From Rhizobium sp. Root1203 (GTDB lineage: Bacteria > Pseudomonadota > Alphaproteobacteria > Rhizobiales > Rhizobiaceae): 64,000 bases of DNA. The stretch lies in NCBI RefSeq assembly GCF_001424945.1, contig NZ_LMCW01000008.1, positions 65,855 through 129,854 of the forward strand. The letters are read 5' to 3'. Positions 8,617 to 17,669 of this stretch are shown here, piece after piece (within the stretch, counting starts at the first letter, position 1; each line of letters begins with the position of its first letter). The notes beneath the pieces are model-generated. The model was not told the origin of the DNA and searched no databases. It saw nothing but the letters and a program-made list of their open reading frames with translations. The position numbers were made by a program, and so were the translations under genes.

Positions 8617-9357
8617 GTGATCGATCAAGAGGCGCCTCTCTACATCAAGATTGCAACTCAGCTTGCGAGTGACATCCAGGCAGGGCATCTGAAGGCAGGC
8701 GAGAAGATCGATTCTGAGCGTGCGCTGGCTGCCGGTCTCGGCGTGAGCCGCATGACAGCCCGCCAGGCCATCCAGCATCTCACCACGCGCGGCCTCGTCG
8801 AAACCCGGATTGGTCAGGGGACGTTCGTAACGCACCCTGTAATCGAACAGAAACTCTCGACACTTTCGGGTTTCACCGAGGAGATGGCGCGCCAAGGTCA
8901 CAAGACCTCCAGCCTGGTGGTGCTTGCAGAGACCCGTGCTGCGGACAGCTTCGCCGTCGAAGCACTGCATCTTCCAAGCAACGCTCAGGTCCACCGTCTG
9001 GTTCGCGTTCGTCTCGTTGACGGTGAGCCGGTGGCGATCGAAACGACGGACGTCAGCGCGTCCCTGGCACCAGGATTGATCGACATGGCCGACTTCAGCC
9101 GTGTGTCACTCTACGGGATCTTACGGGATCATTTCGGAATCATTCCAACAACCGGTGAACAGACCATGATGGCGGCAACAGCCGACGCATCAACGGCTCG
9201 TTCCCTGAGCCTCGTCGAAGGCAGCCCGGTTCTCAAGCTGACGCGTCTGACGTTCGACACCAAGGGGCATCCATTTGAATTCGTACGATCTTTCTATCGT
9301 GGCGATTCCTTCGTCATGAAAGTGGATCTCAATCTCGGAGCATTACACGGACAATGA
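8617..9357 (+). CDS. GntR-family (HutC-type) transcriptional regulator
   Basis: A regulator of 246 residues with an N-terminal winged helix ([53 protein letters not shown]) and a C-terminal UTRA ligand-binding domain ([20 protein letters not shown] through [12 protein letters not shown]). Such domains usually sense a phosphorylated sugar or another pathway intermediate. GTG 8617 is chosen: GGAGGGA lies six bases upstream, whereas the TTG at 8611 is too close to it. It lies inside the sugar operon between the kinase and SIS genes and overlaps the SIS start (ATGA). It probably binds the tandem operator just upstream. Confidence 0.9.
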   Translation: MIDQEAPLYIKIATQLASDIQAGHLKAGEKIDSERALAAGLGVSRMTARQAIQHLTTRGLVETRIGQGTFVTHPVIEQKLSTLSGFTEEMARQGHKTSSLVVLAETRAADSFAVEALHLPSNAQVHRLVRVRLVDGEPVAIETTDVSASLAPGLIDMADFSRVSLYGILRDHFGIIPTTGEQTMMAATADASTARSLSLVEGSPVLKLTRLTFDTKGHPFEFVRSFYRGDSFVMKVDLNLGALHGQ

Positions 9358-10082
9358 CACAGCTGACGGATCAATATTTCGATGCGCTGATTTCCCGGCT
9401 GAGGCAGGTGCGGACGGAACTGGCGCCAGCCATGGCAAAAGCCGTGGAGGCGATCGTGGACGCCGCGCGTGCCGATCAACGCGTCTATATTTTCGGAACA
9501 GGTCACTCCCATGTCTTGGCCGAGGAAGCTCACTATCGCGCTGGCGGGCTGGCTATCACCGTTCCTATCCTGGCCGGCCCGACGATGCTGCACGAAGGAG
9601 CGGTTGCCGGCACCGCTTATGAACGCATGCCGGGCATCGTCGCGCCCATCTTTGCGCGCTACGACATTCGCGCGGGAGACATTCTGTTCGTGATCTCGAA
9701 TTCCGGGACCAACGCCGCCCCTATCGAAGCGGCAACGATCGGGCGTGAGCTCGGCGCCACGGTTATCGCCATCACCTCCCTGGCCTACTCGACCGCTACG
9801 GCAAAAGGCGGAACACGCCTTGCCGACCTTGCCGATATCGTTCTCGACAACGGTTCACCTCCCGGTGATGCCATTCTGGACGTTCCCGGCAGCGACCTGA
9901 AAGTCGGACCGATTTCGACTGCAATCGGGGTCACGATCCTGAACGCCATCCTGGCCGAGGTTGCCGCTCGGCTTTCTGCAGATGGCAACGCTCCCATCTA
10001 CCTGAGTGCCAACATGCCGGGCGCAAAGGAGATCAACGAGAAGCTGGTTGAGCGGTTCCGCCCGCGCAATCCGCATCTCTGA
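9354..10082 (+). CDS. SIS-domain sugar-phosphate-binding protein (UPF0309 type)
   Basis: A protein of 242 residues with a single SIS fold, which binds phosphosugars. Typical parts are [20 protein letters not shown] at about residues 43-62 and [19 protein letters not shown] at about 110-128, where the Ser/Thr loops contact the phosphate. MurQ-like etherases, GmhA isomerases and aldose-ketose isomerases share this fold, so the reaction cannot be named. It overlaps the GntR stop by four bases and precedes the ABC transporter genes, so it most likely acts on the phosphorylated product of the FGGY kinase, or on an amino-sugar derivative. Cytoplasmic. Confidence 0.85.
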   Translation: MTQLTDQYFDALISRLRQVRTELAPAMAKAVEAIVDAARADQRVYIFGTGHSHVLAEEAHYRAGGLAITVPILAGPTMLHEGAVAGTAYERMPGIVAPIFARYDIRAGDILFVISNSGTNAAPIEAATIGRELGATVIAITSLAYSTATAKGGTRLADLADIVLDNGSPPGDAILDVPGSDLKVGPISTAIGVTILNAILAEVAARLSADGNAPIYLSANMPGAKEINEKLVERFRPRNPHL

Positions 10083-10126
10083 GACAAGTTCACTGTCAAC
10101 AAGCAACGTAAAAAGAGGGAACTGAC

Positions 10127-11407
10127 ATGAAGAACAGAATCTTGGGCCTCCTTGCCGGCGCATGCCTGCTGATGCCGCTCAACGCCATGGCCGCACCGGT
10201 GGAGGTTACGTTGTGGCATATGGAACAACCGCCGCACCGCGTTGCGCGAATCCAGGAAGTCATTGATGCCTTCAACGCGGCCCATCCTGACATCAAGGTG
10301 AAGCAAGAGCCGCAGAATTGGGGCGAGGTTTACGCGAAGGCGCCTGCCGCGCTGGCCGCTGGCGCCGGACCAGACATGCTGTTTGCCATTCCTGATTTCA
10401 CGCCGATTCTCAAGAACATCGGCGCCCTCACCTCGGTCTCCGATTTCGTGGGTGAACTCGACAAGGAACACCACTTCGTCAAGAGCGCCATCCAGTCCTA
10501 CAGCTATGACGGCGGCATCTGGGCCGTACCGCTTTACAACATGGCGATGAACCTATGGTACCGAAAGAGCGTGCTCGACGCGGCAGGGCTCAAGGTTCCC
10601 GAGAGCTGGAGCGACTGGAAGGCCGCGTCCGAAAAGCTCAGTACCAATGGCGTCTTCGGCATGGGATTGCCGGCCAACAAGCAGCTCTACACCGACCAGA
10701 CCATCTATAGCGTCATGGTCAATGGCGGCGCCACCGAGATCTTTAACGAGGACGGAAGCTTCCGCTTCAACAATCCTCAGACGGTTGCCGCGCTCGATTA
10801 TTATTCCAGCCTCCAGAAGCTGTCACCGCCAGACAGCACATCGTGGACGTGGGGCGAAGCGGAAGCCTGCTTCGTGTCCAAAAGCTGCGGCATGATCATG
10901 CAGTTCTCCGTTATTTCGAGCTACGACACGCAGGGCGGCGGTGATCCGGCGGACCTTGGCGTCGCGGCGATCCCCCATGCAGACGGTGAGACCGGTCACA
11001 ATACGATTGCCTATGCAAACGCGGTCATGTTGCTGTCGAAGGATGATGCCAAGCGCAAGGCATCAGAGGAGTTCGTTCGCTACCTGCTTCAGCCGGAAAC
11101 CTACGGAAAATTCCTCAACATGGAACCTGGCCTGTTCATGCCGGTCACCGAAGATGGGGCGAAGTCGGAAAGCTTCTGGAGCGATCCAATGGTCCAGAAG
11201 TACAAGTCGCAGGTCGAGACGATCATTGCGAACTCGCAGAATGGCAAGCTGTTCGGCTTCACCAGCGGCCGAACGTTCCCTTCGATCGCGGCAGTCTCGG
11301 CGCAGAACGTGATCGCCGAAACCCTCCAGATGATCGTGGTCGGCGGGAAGACCGCTGCTGACGCTGTCGCTGCGGGCCAGGACAGAATGATCGAAGTCGC
11401 CAAGTAG
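10127..11407 (+). CDS. sugar ABC transporter substrate-binding protein
   Basis: A periplasmic binding protein of 426 residues of the family-1 extracellular solute-binding group (CUT1 type). A Sec signal peptide is clear: MKNRILGLLAGACLLMPLNA followed by MAAP, with cleavage likely near residue 23. The mature part begins VEVTLWHMEQPPHRVARIQE, the usual first strand of sugar-binding members, and GIWAVPLYNMAMNLWYRKSV is characteristic. Ligands of this family are oligosaccharides, polyols or glycerol-phosphate compounds; which one is not visible. Its two permeases and ATPase follow at once, so it is the capture component of the importer. RBS AAGAGGGAA lies before the ATG. Confidence 0.93.
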   Translation: MKNRILGLLAGACLLMPLNAMAAPVEVTLWHMEQPPHRVARIQEVIDAFNAAHPDIKVKQEPQNWGEVYAKAPAALAAGAGPDMLFAIPDFTPILKNIGALTSVSDFVGELDKEHHFVKSAIQSYSYDGGIWAVPLYNMAMNLWYRKSVLDAAGLKVPESWSDWKAASEKLSTNGVFGMGLPANKQLYTDQTIYSVMVNGGATEIFNEDGSFRFNNPQTVAALDYYSSLQKLSPPDSTSWTWGEAEACFVSKSCGMIMQFSVISSYDTQGGGDPADLGVAAIPHADGETGHNTIAYANAVMLLSKDDAKRKASEEFVRYLLQPETYGKFLNMEPGLFMPVTEDGAKSESFWSDPMVQKYKSQVETIIANSQNGKLFGFTSGRTFPSIAAVSAQNVIAETLQMIVVGGKTAADAVAAGQDRMIEVAK

Positions 11408-11427
11408 TACCTTGGAAGGAGCGCCGG

Positions 11428-12300
11428 ATGCAAAAATCGCGATTACTCGCCATTGTCTTCGTGGCACCGGCGCTCATCGTCTTGGGAGGGATTCTCGGTT
11501 GGCCGCTGGTATCTGCGGTCCTGTTAAGCATGCAGGACGTCAGAACCATCGGCTCAGCGGGACAATGGGTAGGCCTGCAGAACTACTCGGCCGTACTGTC
11601 CAACCAGAGCTTCTGGACGGCGGTGGCCATGAGCGTCCTCTGGGTCCTAGCCAATGCCGTTGTCCAGACGGTCCTTGCTCTGATCACCGCACTGACCCTC
11701 AACCAGAATTTCCCAGGTGTGCGTATTGCCCGCACCTGGGTCATTCTCACCTGGATCGTGCCGACTGTCGTGGTCGTCATCATCTGGAGATGGCTGTTTT
11801 CGACTTCAGGTGGAATGATCAATCCGCTCCTGACGCAGACGGGGCTGATTGATCGTCCGATCGGCTTCTTCAGCATGCCATGGACGGCGATGACGACGCT
11901 GATCTTCATCAATTCCTGGCGCTGGTTTCCGTTCATCGCGCTCATGATGCTCGCCGGCCTGACCCGCATTCCGTCCGATCTTTACGAAGCTGCGCGGATC
12001 GACGGCGCCAATGGTTGGCGAAGCTTCACGCGCATTACGTGGCCCCTCCTCGCGCCGACGCTTGGGGTCCTGACCGTGGTCGGAACATTGCTCTCATTCA
12101 ATGTGTTCGACATCATATGGCTGATGACGGCAGGCGGACCGGCGGGCGGCACGCGTACGCTTCCGGTCATCATCTATGAGACGGCGTTCAAGGGCTACAA
12201 GCTCAGTGAAGCGGCCACCATGTCGGTGTTGGCGACCATTCTCCTGATGGCCTTTGCACTCCTGGCAAGCCGAACCTTGATGCGGGAGGATGATCGATGA
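11428..12300 (+). CDS. sugar ABC transporter permease (MalF/UgpA type)
   Basis: An inner-membrane permease of 290 residues with about six transmembrane helices, starting with LLAIVFVAPALIVLGGILGW. The EAA loop that docks on the ATPase is present: LYEAARIDGANGWRSFTRIT, then WPLLAP. RBS GGAAGGAG lies upstream of the ATG. It overlaps the next permease by four bases, typical of CUT1 pairs. Together they form the translocation channel for the sugar bound by the preceding protein. Confidence 0.93.
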   Translation: MQKSRLLAIVFVAPALIVLGGILGWPLVSAVLLSMQDVRTIGSAGQWVGLQNYSAVLSNQSFWTAVAMSVLWVLANAVVQTVLALITALTLNQNFPGVRIARTWVILTWIVPTVVVVIIWRWLFSTSGGMINPLLTQTGLIDRPIGFFSMPWTAMTTLIFINSWRWFPFIALMMLAGLTRIPSDLYEAARIDGANGWRSFTRITWPLLAPTLGVLTVVGTLLSFNVFDIIWLMTAGGPAGGTRTLPVIIYETAFKGYKLSEAATMSVLATILLMAFALLASRTLMREDDR

Positions 12301-13124
12301 AGCGCTCTTTCACCTCGTCCCTGCTCCTTTGCCTTTCCCTGATTGTCTTGACCCTGTTGATCGGGCTGCCGTTCTGGTGGGTGCTGTCTGGTGCATTCAA
12401 ATTGCCCCAGGAGATTATCGCCAGGGTGCCGACGATGGTCCCACACTCGTTCACCCTGCAGCATTTCACAAAACTGCTGAGCGGGTCGGCTTATCCGACC
12501 TACATGATCAACAGCCTCATCGTTGCACTGCTCTCGACCGCCCTGACGCTGGCTCTGGCGGTTCCTGCTGCCTATGCGTTTTTCCGGCTCGCGTTTCCTG
12601 GCCGCGAGACACTCTACCGTATCATTCTGCTCACCTATGCCTTTCCCAGCATCGTGGTCCTTATTCCACTCTTCGGCATGTTTGCGAAAATCGGCCTTAT
12701 TGATACTCTGGCCGCGCTGATCATCGTCAACGTGACCTTTGCGCTTCCTTTCTCTATCTGGATGTTGCGCTCGTTCTTCGCCTCCGTCCCCAAGGAGATC
12801 GAGGAGGCTGCCATCATGGACGGAACGCCACCGGCCATCATCCTGCGCAGGATCATGATTCCGCTGATCGCTCCCGGCATCGCTTCTGTCGGCATCTTCG
12901 CATTCATCTGCGCGTGGACGGAGTATGTTTTCGCCTCCGTCCTTATTCTTTCCGATGCAAAGCGAACAGTCCCGGTAGGGTTCTCGGGCATCATCGGCCA
13001 GTATCAGATTGACTGGGGCCTTTTGCTGGCAGGCGCGAGCCTTGCTGTCCTGCCAGTCGTCATTCTCTTTGCCTTGGTCGGGCGCTGGTTTGTCAGCGGC
13101 CTCACCGAAGGCGCCGTGAAATAA
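12297..13124 (+). CDS. sugar ABC transporter permease (MalG/UgpE type)
   Basis: A second permease of 275 residues with six hydrophobic helices. The EAA-type motif is EIEEAAIMDGTPPAIILRRI followed by MIPLIAPG. The N-terminal helix (LLLCLSLIVLTLLIGLPFWW) is followed by the periplasmic stretch usual for MalG-like subunits. The start ATG overlaps the end of the first permease gene (ATGA). It pairs with the preceding permease and uses the ATPase encoded 11 bases downstream. Confidence 0.93.
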   Translation: MKRSFTSSLLLCLSLIVLTLLIGLPFWWVLSGAFKLPQEIIARVPTMVPHSFTLQHFTKLLSGSAYPTYMINSLIVALLSTALTLALAVPAAYAFFRLAFPGRETLYRIILLTYAFPSIVVLIPLFGMFAKIGLIDTLAALIIVNVTFALPFSIWMLRSFFASVPKEIEEAAIMDGTPPAIILRRIMIPLIAPGIASVGIFAFICAWTEYVFASVLILSDAKRTVPVGFSGIIGQYQIDWGLLLAGASLAVLPVVILFALVGRWFVSGLTEGAVK

Positions 13125-13135
13125 AGGACCGCACC

Positions 13136-14227
13136 TTGGGCAAACTCCAACTCAAGAGCATAAAAAAATCCTTCGGCGATACCGAGGTAATCCGCAATGT
13201 CGATCTGATGATCGAGGACGGTGAGTTTGTCGTGTTCGTCGGTCCGTCTGGCTGCGGCAAGTCCACTCTGCTTCGCATGATTGCGGGGCTGGAAACCGCC
13301 GACAGCGGTGCAATCGAAATCGATGGGATCGATGTATCGAAATCCGATCCCAGCAAGCGTGGGATCGCGATGGTATTCCAGACCTATGCCCTCTACCCGC
13401 ATATGACTGTGGAAGAAAATATGGCGTTCGGCCTGGAAATGGCGGGCATGCCTCTGGCGGAGCGCCAGAAGCTGGTCGAGAAAACGGCCCGCACCCTTCA
13501 CCTCGAACCCTATCTCAAACGAAAGCCGAAGCAGCTCTCCGGTGGCCAGCGTCAGCGCGTCGCGATCGGCAGAGCCATCGTGCGCGATCCGAAGATATTC
13601 CTTTTCGATGAACCGCTTTCCAATCTCGATGCAGAGCTGCGTGTACGCATGCGCATCGAGATCGCCAAGCTTCATGCCGACCTCGGCGCGACGATGGTTT
13701 ATGTTACGCATGACCAGGTTGAAGCCCTGACACTTGCCAGCCGCATCGTCGTGTTGCGCGATGGACGTGTCGAACAGGTCGGGACACCACTCGAGCTCTA
13801 CAGCGATCCCGACAACGCATTTGTCGCCGGGTTTATCGGCTCGCCCAAAATGAACTTCATTCCCGCCACTCTGTCCGGACGAACGGAGGCTGGCGGCGCG
13901 CGCCTGAACGCTCCGGATCTGGGACTTCACGATATCGTGGTGATGCCCCGAGATGCCAACTCAGAAATACCTCCGCAGATCGTGCTCGGCATCCGCCCCG
14001 AACACTTTCTCGAGCCTGACGCAGACGGTAGCGTCAATGTCAGTCTCATGCCTGAGGTGATAGAACATCTGGGTGGTGTCTCTTACGTTTACACGGATGC
14101 AGGACGCGACACCTCGCTCATTGCCGAGGTGCGCGGCAAGCCAAACCTCAAAATCGCAACCGAACTGCACCTCAGTGTCAGACCCGTCGATTGCTTGCTG
14201 TTCGACAGCCAGGGCAGACGACTTTAG
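13136..14227 (+). CDS. sugar ABC transporter ATP-binding protein (UgpC/MalK type)
   Basis: An ATPase of 363 residues. The Walker A is GPSGCGKST (about residue 38), the Q-loop is in MVFQTYALYPHM, the signature is LSGGQRQRVAIGRA, the Walker B is IFLFDEPLSNLDAELRV and the switch His is in YVTHDQVEA. A C-terminal TOBE/OB regulatory domain follows (IVLGIRPEHF). The start is TTG at 13136, with AAAGGA six bases upstream. It is the last gene of the FGGY-GntR-SIS-ABC operon and energises import. ATPases of this type are sometimes shared between importers. Confidence 0.93.
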   Translation: MGKLQLKSIKKSFGDTEVIRNVDLMIEDGEFVVFVGPSGCGKSTLLRMIAGLETADSGAIEIDGIDVSKSDPSKRGIAMVFQTYALYPHMTVEENMAFGLEMAGMPLAERQKLVEKTARTLHLEPYLKRKPKQLSGGQRQRVAIGRAIVRDPKIFLFDEPLSNLDAELRVRMRIEIAKLHADLGATMVYVTHDQVEALTLASRIVVLRDGRVEQVGTPLELYSDPDNAFVAGFIGSPKMNFIPATLSGRTEAGGARLNAPDLGLHDIVVMPRDANSEIPPQIVLGIRPEHFLEPDADGSVNVSLMPEVIEHLGGVSYVYTDAGRDTSLIAEVRGKPNLKIATELHLSVRPVDCLLFDSQGRRL

Positions 14228-14253
14228 CCGCAGGTCGGCAAGAATTGGAGCGG

Positions 14254-14271
14254 CTCCCGCTCGCGCGGGAG
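14254..14271. terminator. hairpin between convergent genes
   Basis: A 7-bp stem CTCCCGC / GCGGGAG with a TCGC loop lies 26 bases after the ATPase stop and 60 bases from the end of the converging response-regulator gene. It could act in both directions. No T-tract is seen, so the call is tentative. Confidence 0.45.
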
Positions 14272-14332
14272 GCCGCGGCGATAGGTGTCGGGTGATCAAC
14301 ATGAGTGACGGAGCAGCGCCTGAGGCGTCGTC

Positions 14333-14728
14333 CTAAAATTCGATAAAGCATTTCGGCGGCGGTATGTCCGTGTTCCCCGCCCGCCGATCGGCGACATACT
14401 GGATCGCTTCGACGAGCTCGAGATCGAGGATCGGCTTTTGGATTACGCCCAACGCTCCTGGCACACCGCCTCGGATCGCGCCGGGATCACCCGTCATGAA
14501 CAACACCGAAACGTCCGCATCCACCAACGTACGGCCGACGATCGGCCCGGTTGGTCCATCTTCGAGATTGACGTCGACGAACGCGATGTCCGCATCGCTG
14601 GAAAGTAGAAGCGCTTGGTACATGTTGCTCGCAATGCCGACAGTGTTGTGGCCAAGCTCTTCGACGCTATCCTGAAGGTTCAGGGCGATAAGGGGCTGGT
14701 CTTCGACAATCAATACGTTGAAAGACAT
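14333..14728 (-). CDS. single-domain response regulator
   Basis: A stand-alone CheY-like receiver of 131 residues. The acidic pocket is in NVLIVEDQPLIALNL, the phospho-acceptor Asp in DIAFVDVNLEDG, the conserved Thr in SVLFMTGD and the Lys-Pro in LGVIQKPI. All key residues are present, unlike the truncated receiver near 3 kb. No output domain follows, so it must act by protein interaction or as a phosphate relay, as do many rhizobial receivers partnered with HWE/HisKA2 kinases encoded elsewhere. It stands alone. Confidence 0.88.
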   Translation of the reverse strand: MSFNVLIVEDQPLIALNLQDSVEELGHNTVGIASNMYQALLLSSDADIAFVDVNLEDGPTGPIVGRTLVDADVSVLFMTGDPGAIRGGVPGALGVIQKPILDLELVEAIQYVADRRAGNTDIPPPKCFIEF

Positions 14729-15121
14729 TCGTCTTCTCCGTGGTTGTCCCTCGGGAAGCTAACCCCCGCCGGCAGAGGCGGTTCCAAAAAAACTAAGCCG
14801 GAAGCCCGACCTACGCCAACAACGAAGCTATCCCGACTGCTTCCTCACGGCCCAGCGAGGCCATCCTTTCCATTGAAGGCTTCTGGAAATTCCTTCGAGC
14901 GCCTCTTGTCCGATGTGCGAGATCCATCATCTTATCGACAACAGGGGATGTGTAAACGGTCCAGGGGTTTATACCCGCGGCGCTGCCCGGGCCTTCCTCC
15001 CTTCCGCCCAATCCGACCGACAGCAAGCTGTGTCGCCAAGCTGCGATGGTGCCCACCACCAGGAAAAAAAGCGCATTATGGCACCAACGTCGAGGTGGGT
15101 TTGTGAAAAGGCAAAGGCGGC
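14729..15121. other. intergenic region, nothing recognised
   Basis: About 390 bases between the two minus-strand genes for the response regulator and ArdC. Open frames here give no recognisable protein. The part nearest 14729 presumably holds the promoter and RBS of the response-regulator gene. Confidence 0.4.
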
Positions 15122-16045
15122 TTACGCCGCCTCCCCTCCCTCGGTCTCGGTTGGCTGCAGGAAGTGCAGGTAGCCGGCCGCGCGCTGCGCATGTCCTGCG
15201 GCAGCAAAGATCGCACGCTTGTCGCCCGAGAGGACCTTGAGCCAGCTATCGAGGTAGCTTGCATGGTCGGGCCGCGGTTCGAGTTCCGGAACAATGCCCA
15301 GATCCGCGCAAAGGAAGCAGCTGCCGAGCTCGGCGATCAGTTCCTCGCGGGCGCGCTCGCTTTTGTCTTTGGAGTAGCGGCTGAGGTCGCGATCAAGGCG
15401 ATGCGGTGCTGCCGTCCAGTGGGTCAGTTCGTGGCTGAGGATAGCGACATAGGATGCCGCGTCTCTGAAGATTTCAAAGGCCGGCATCTGGATGTAGTCG
15501 CGAGCGGGAGCATAGTATGCAGCCGAGCCTCCATGCCGGATCATTGCACCCGTGTTGGCAAAGAAACGGTCCGCGTGAGCGATCCGGCTGATCGGATCCT
15601 CGACCGGGGTGATCTGGTGAAAGCGCAGGTCCAGTCCGGTGATCTGGTCCGCATTGAAGACCGTGTAGGCTTTGAGAAAAGGGATATCGTGGTCGATTTC
15701 CTCGCCGGTCTGGTTCGTTTCCGTCCTGATGAAGGAACTGGCGAAGACGACCGTCGTGCCGGTTTCGCCCTTGCGGACCGCAGCACCGAGGTCGAGTGCC
15801 TGTCGAAATGTCATCCAGGTCTGCGAGGCAAACCCGCGTGCGATGGCTTCGGACCAGAGCAACAGGACGTTGATGCCGGAGTAGGGTTGGCCGTTGTGGC
15901 GGAGGGGCCGGCTGATCCGGTTCGTGGCATGTGCTGAGCCCCAGGGCTGCGTCCAGGGTCGCACGCCCTGTTCGAGGTCGGCGATGATCTTGTCGGTGAT
16001 GCGGCTATAGAGATCGGATTGTTGGTGGAATTGTTGCCTGCTCAT
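15122..16045 (-). CDS. ArdC-like antirestriction protein / zincin peptidase
   Basis: A protein of 307 residues typical of conjugative plasmids. The N-terminal single-strand-DNA-binding domain contains DKIIADLEQGVRPWTQPW and YSGINVLLLW. The C-terminal zinc-metallopeptidase domain has HELTH in YVAILSHELTHWTAAPHRLD, with further acidic residues in REELIAELGSCFLCADLGI. ArdC-type proteins protect incoming DNA from host restriction. The ATG at 16045 is used because GGAGG lies about eight bases upstream and the family begins here; the frame remains open further upstream without homology. It suggests that this region belongs to, or came from, a transmissible replicon. Confidence 0.9.
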   Translation of the reverse strand: MSRQQFHQQSDLYSRITDKIIADLEQGVRPWTQPWGSAHATNRISRPLRHNGQPYSGINVLLLWSEAIARGFASQTWMTFRQALDLGAAVRKGETGTTVVFASSFIRTETNQTGEEIDHDIPFLKAYTVFNADQITGLDLRFHQITPVEDPISRIAHADRFFANTGAMIRHGGSAAYYAPARDYIQMPAFEIFRDAASYVAILSHELTHWTAAPHRLDRDLSRYSKDKSERAREELIAELGSCFLCADLGIVPELEPRPDHASYLDSWLKVLSGDKRAIFAAAGHAQRAAGYLHFLQPTETEGGEAA

Positions 16046-16501
16046 GTTCGAGCCTCCGTCTTGAGGACGCGACCATCGCGACCTGCTACGGCGGTCCGAA
16101 AGCCGGGGCGCAAGCGCTGGCCTGCACCGAATGGCCGCAACGCAGTGGAGGACGGCGAAGCCGTTGTGGGGCAGCGCGGGCACGGCAGGACCAAAAGCCG
16201 GGGCAGGACGCGAGGTCCGCGACACGAGCGCGATGGATAACGGCAGGGAAAGGACAGCCTGATCATTCGCAAGGCAACGCTTCATGACATTGCTCGATGC
16301 TAGAGCCGACGCGATCCGGCTTACCCCGCAGAAGCAAAATTAAGGAAAGGCGGCTTGCCTAGGGCGAACGACAACAGCACCCTCTTTTTGGTGATGGGAT
16401 ATGGGCGCCAGCCTCAACCCTTTGCGCGATCGATACCAATAAAGCTCAATTGTCTGGTATCTGCGTAATTGCTTATAAAGGTGCCGGAAACGGAGAAAAC
16501 C
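16046..16501. other. upstream region of ardC-like gene with short direct repeats
   Basis: About 450 bases without a convincing gene. AAAGCCGGGGC occurs at about 16091 and again at about 16194 in otherwise diverged GC-rich sequence, suggesting a weak direct duplication. This region should hold the promoter for the ArdC-like gene. The plus-strand gene at 16502 starts at its right end. Confidence 0.35.
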
Positions 16502-16654
16502 ATGCCAGAAACCGTACCTGCGAGCGTCATTGAACGACTTGAACGTGAATGGCGTATGATCGATCGGGATCGACCACCTGCTCCAAAGCAGCAAAGGGAT
16601 GGGGAGATCGAACTGCCACGCTTGAAGATCGGTCGCGTCGACGCCTTGCGATGA
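16502..16654 (+). CDS. small hypothetical protein
   Basis: A possible protein of 50 residues starting MPETVPASVIERLEREWRMI and ending with LKIGRVDALR. CGGAG lies six bases before the ATG, and the charged helical composition looks protein-like. No family is recognised. It stands alone in a poorly coding stretch, so it may be spurious or a remnant. Confidence 0.35.
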   Translation: MPETVPASVIERLEREWRMIDRDRPPAPKQQRDGEIELPRLKIGRVDALR

Positions 16655-17599
16655 CGCACGAAGGTGTTGTCATTCGCAATGGTCAGCGTTTGTGTCGTCT
16701 GCTACGGACCGGGACGGCCGTGTTCGATGCGGTCGAGCCGGTCTTGTAGGTTCTGCCGACAATGTTCGTGGCGGGCGAAGAGGCTATCAACTCTTCCCGC
16801 GGGACCCCTCCGGAGATCCTTGATCGCTGCATGGGTTCTCTGACGATCCTCTGTCGATCGATTGGTCCGCCACTCCATCTCCTGATGAGTACCATCTTCT
16901 CAGTGACAACCAGGACGTAGGCCTTCGGTCGTTGGTCGCCGACTGGATCGGCCAGTCGTCCAGCCCGCCGACATTCTGAACGTCAGCACGAACCCCACGC
17001 CTACAATTGCGGCTTATTGCGCTCGGCGAGGGCCTGCCCTGACGAGGAGGTCGGACGCTTGCCATTTCCGACAGGACGCAGCTTCGCGGTACTGCTGGTT
17101 GTTTGGGGCTACAGCCGGTCCCGCGGTGAGGTCTTTGGCAGCAGCTCATGCCGCAACGGGGCCGCTGCAGCGGGTTACTGCCGCGCACCTTCATGCCCGG
17201 CCGCAGCCGGGTCTTCTTGAGACCGCCGTTCCATCGGCGTCGTCGATCCTAAACAATCGGAATGAACGCTTATTCTAGTGCCGACTTCAGCCCGACCAGG
17301 GGATAGCACCTGTGGCCGAACCACAACAGCCTATGAAGAAATCTTGATTATCGTAATCATCTTTCTTCCGAGGAATTATGCCAGGGGCAATAATTTCGGC
17401 AATCAGTCATTGCGAAGGTTGACAGGCTGAATCGACCAAACCCTCGCGTATTCAAGAGGTTCTCTGACGATTTCACACCGGCAAAGCCGCTCGCCCAGTG
17501 CCGCGGAATATAACGCAGGGGTTGTTCCACCCGTTCAGGTCAGACGGCCAATTTCGTGCAGGAAAGCGCCTTGCGGTTTCCGTTGGCTTTGACTAACAG
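16655..17599. other. long non-coding or decayed stretch before the siderophore locus
   Basis: About 950 bases with no recognised gene. Frames on both strands (such as 16787-17194 minus) give low-complexity Arg/Ser/Pro-rich translations without family features. A short palindrome TGATTA-TCG-TAATCA at 17345-17359 could be a regulator site. The part after about 17330 is AT-richer and likely regulatory for the iron-uptake genes. Confidence 0.4.
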
Positions 17600-17640
17600 A
17601 AAACTGGATTATTTTGATCATGTTTATGTGATCCAGTTTT
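17600..17640. promoter_or_regulatory. 10-bp inverted repeat in the leader of the TonB receptor gene
   Basis: AAAACTGGAT (17600-17609) and ATCCAGTTTT (17631-17640) are perfect inverted copies separated by 21 AT-rich bases that include TTGATCA. The repeat ends 29 bases before the receptor ATG. It could be an operator for an iron-responsive regulator or a leader hairpin; it does not clearly match a Fur or RirA consensus that I can state. Confidence 0.5.
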
Positions 17641-17669
17641 ATTCAGGCGGACGTTTAGGGGACAATAAG

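Noticed and set aside
13004..13930. Open frame of 308 codons on the minus strand
   Set aside because: Antisense to the ABC ATPase gene, which has all its motifs; the minus translation has none.
16787..17194. Minus-strand frame of 135 codons
   Set aside because: Low-complexity Arg/Ser/Pro-rich translation with no recognisable domain.
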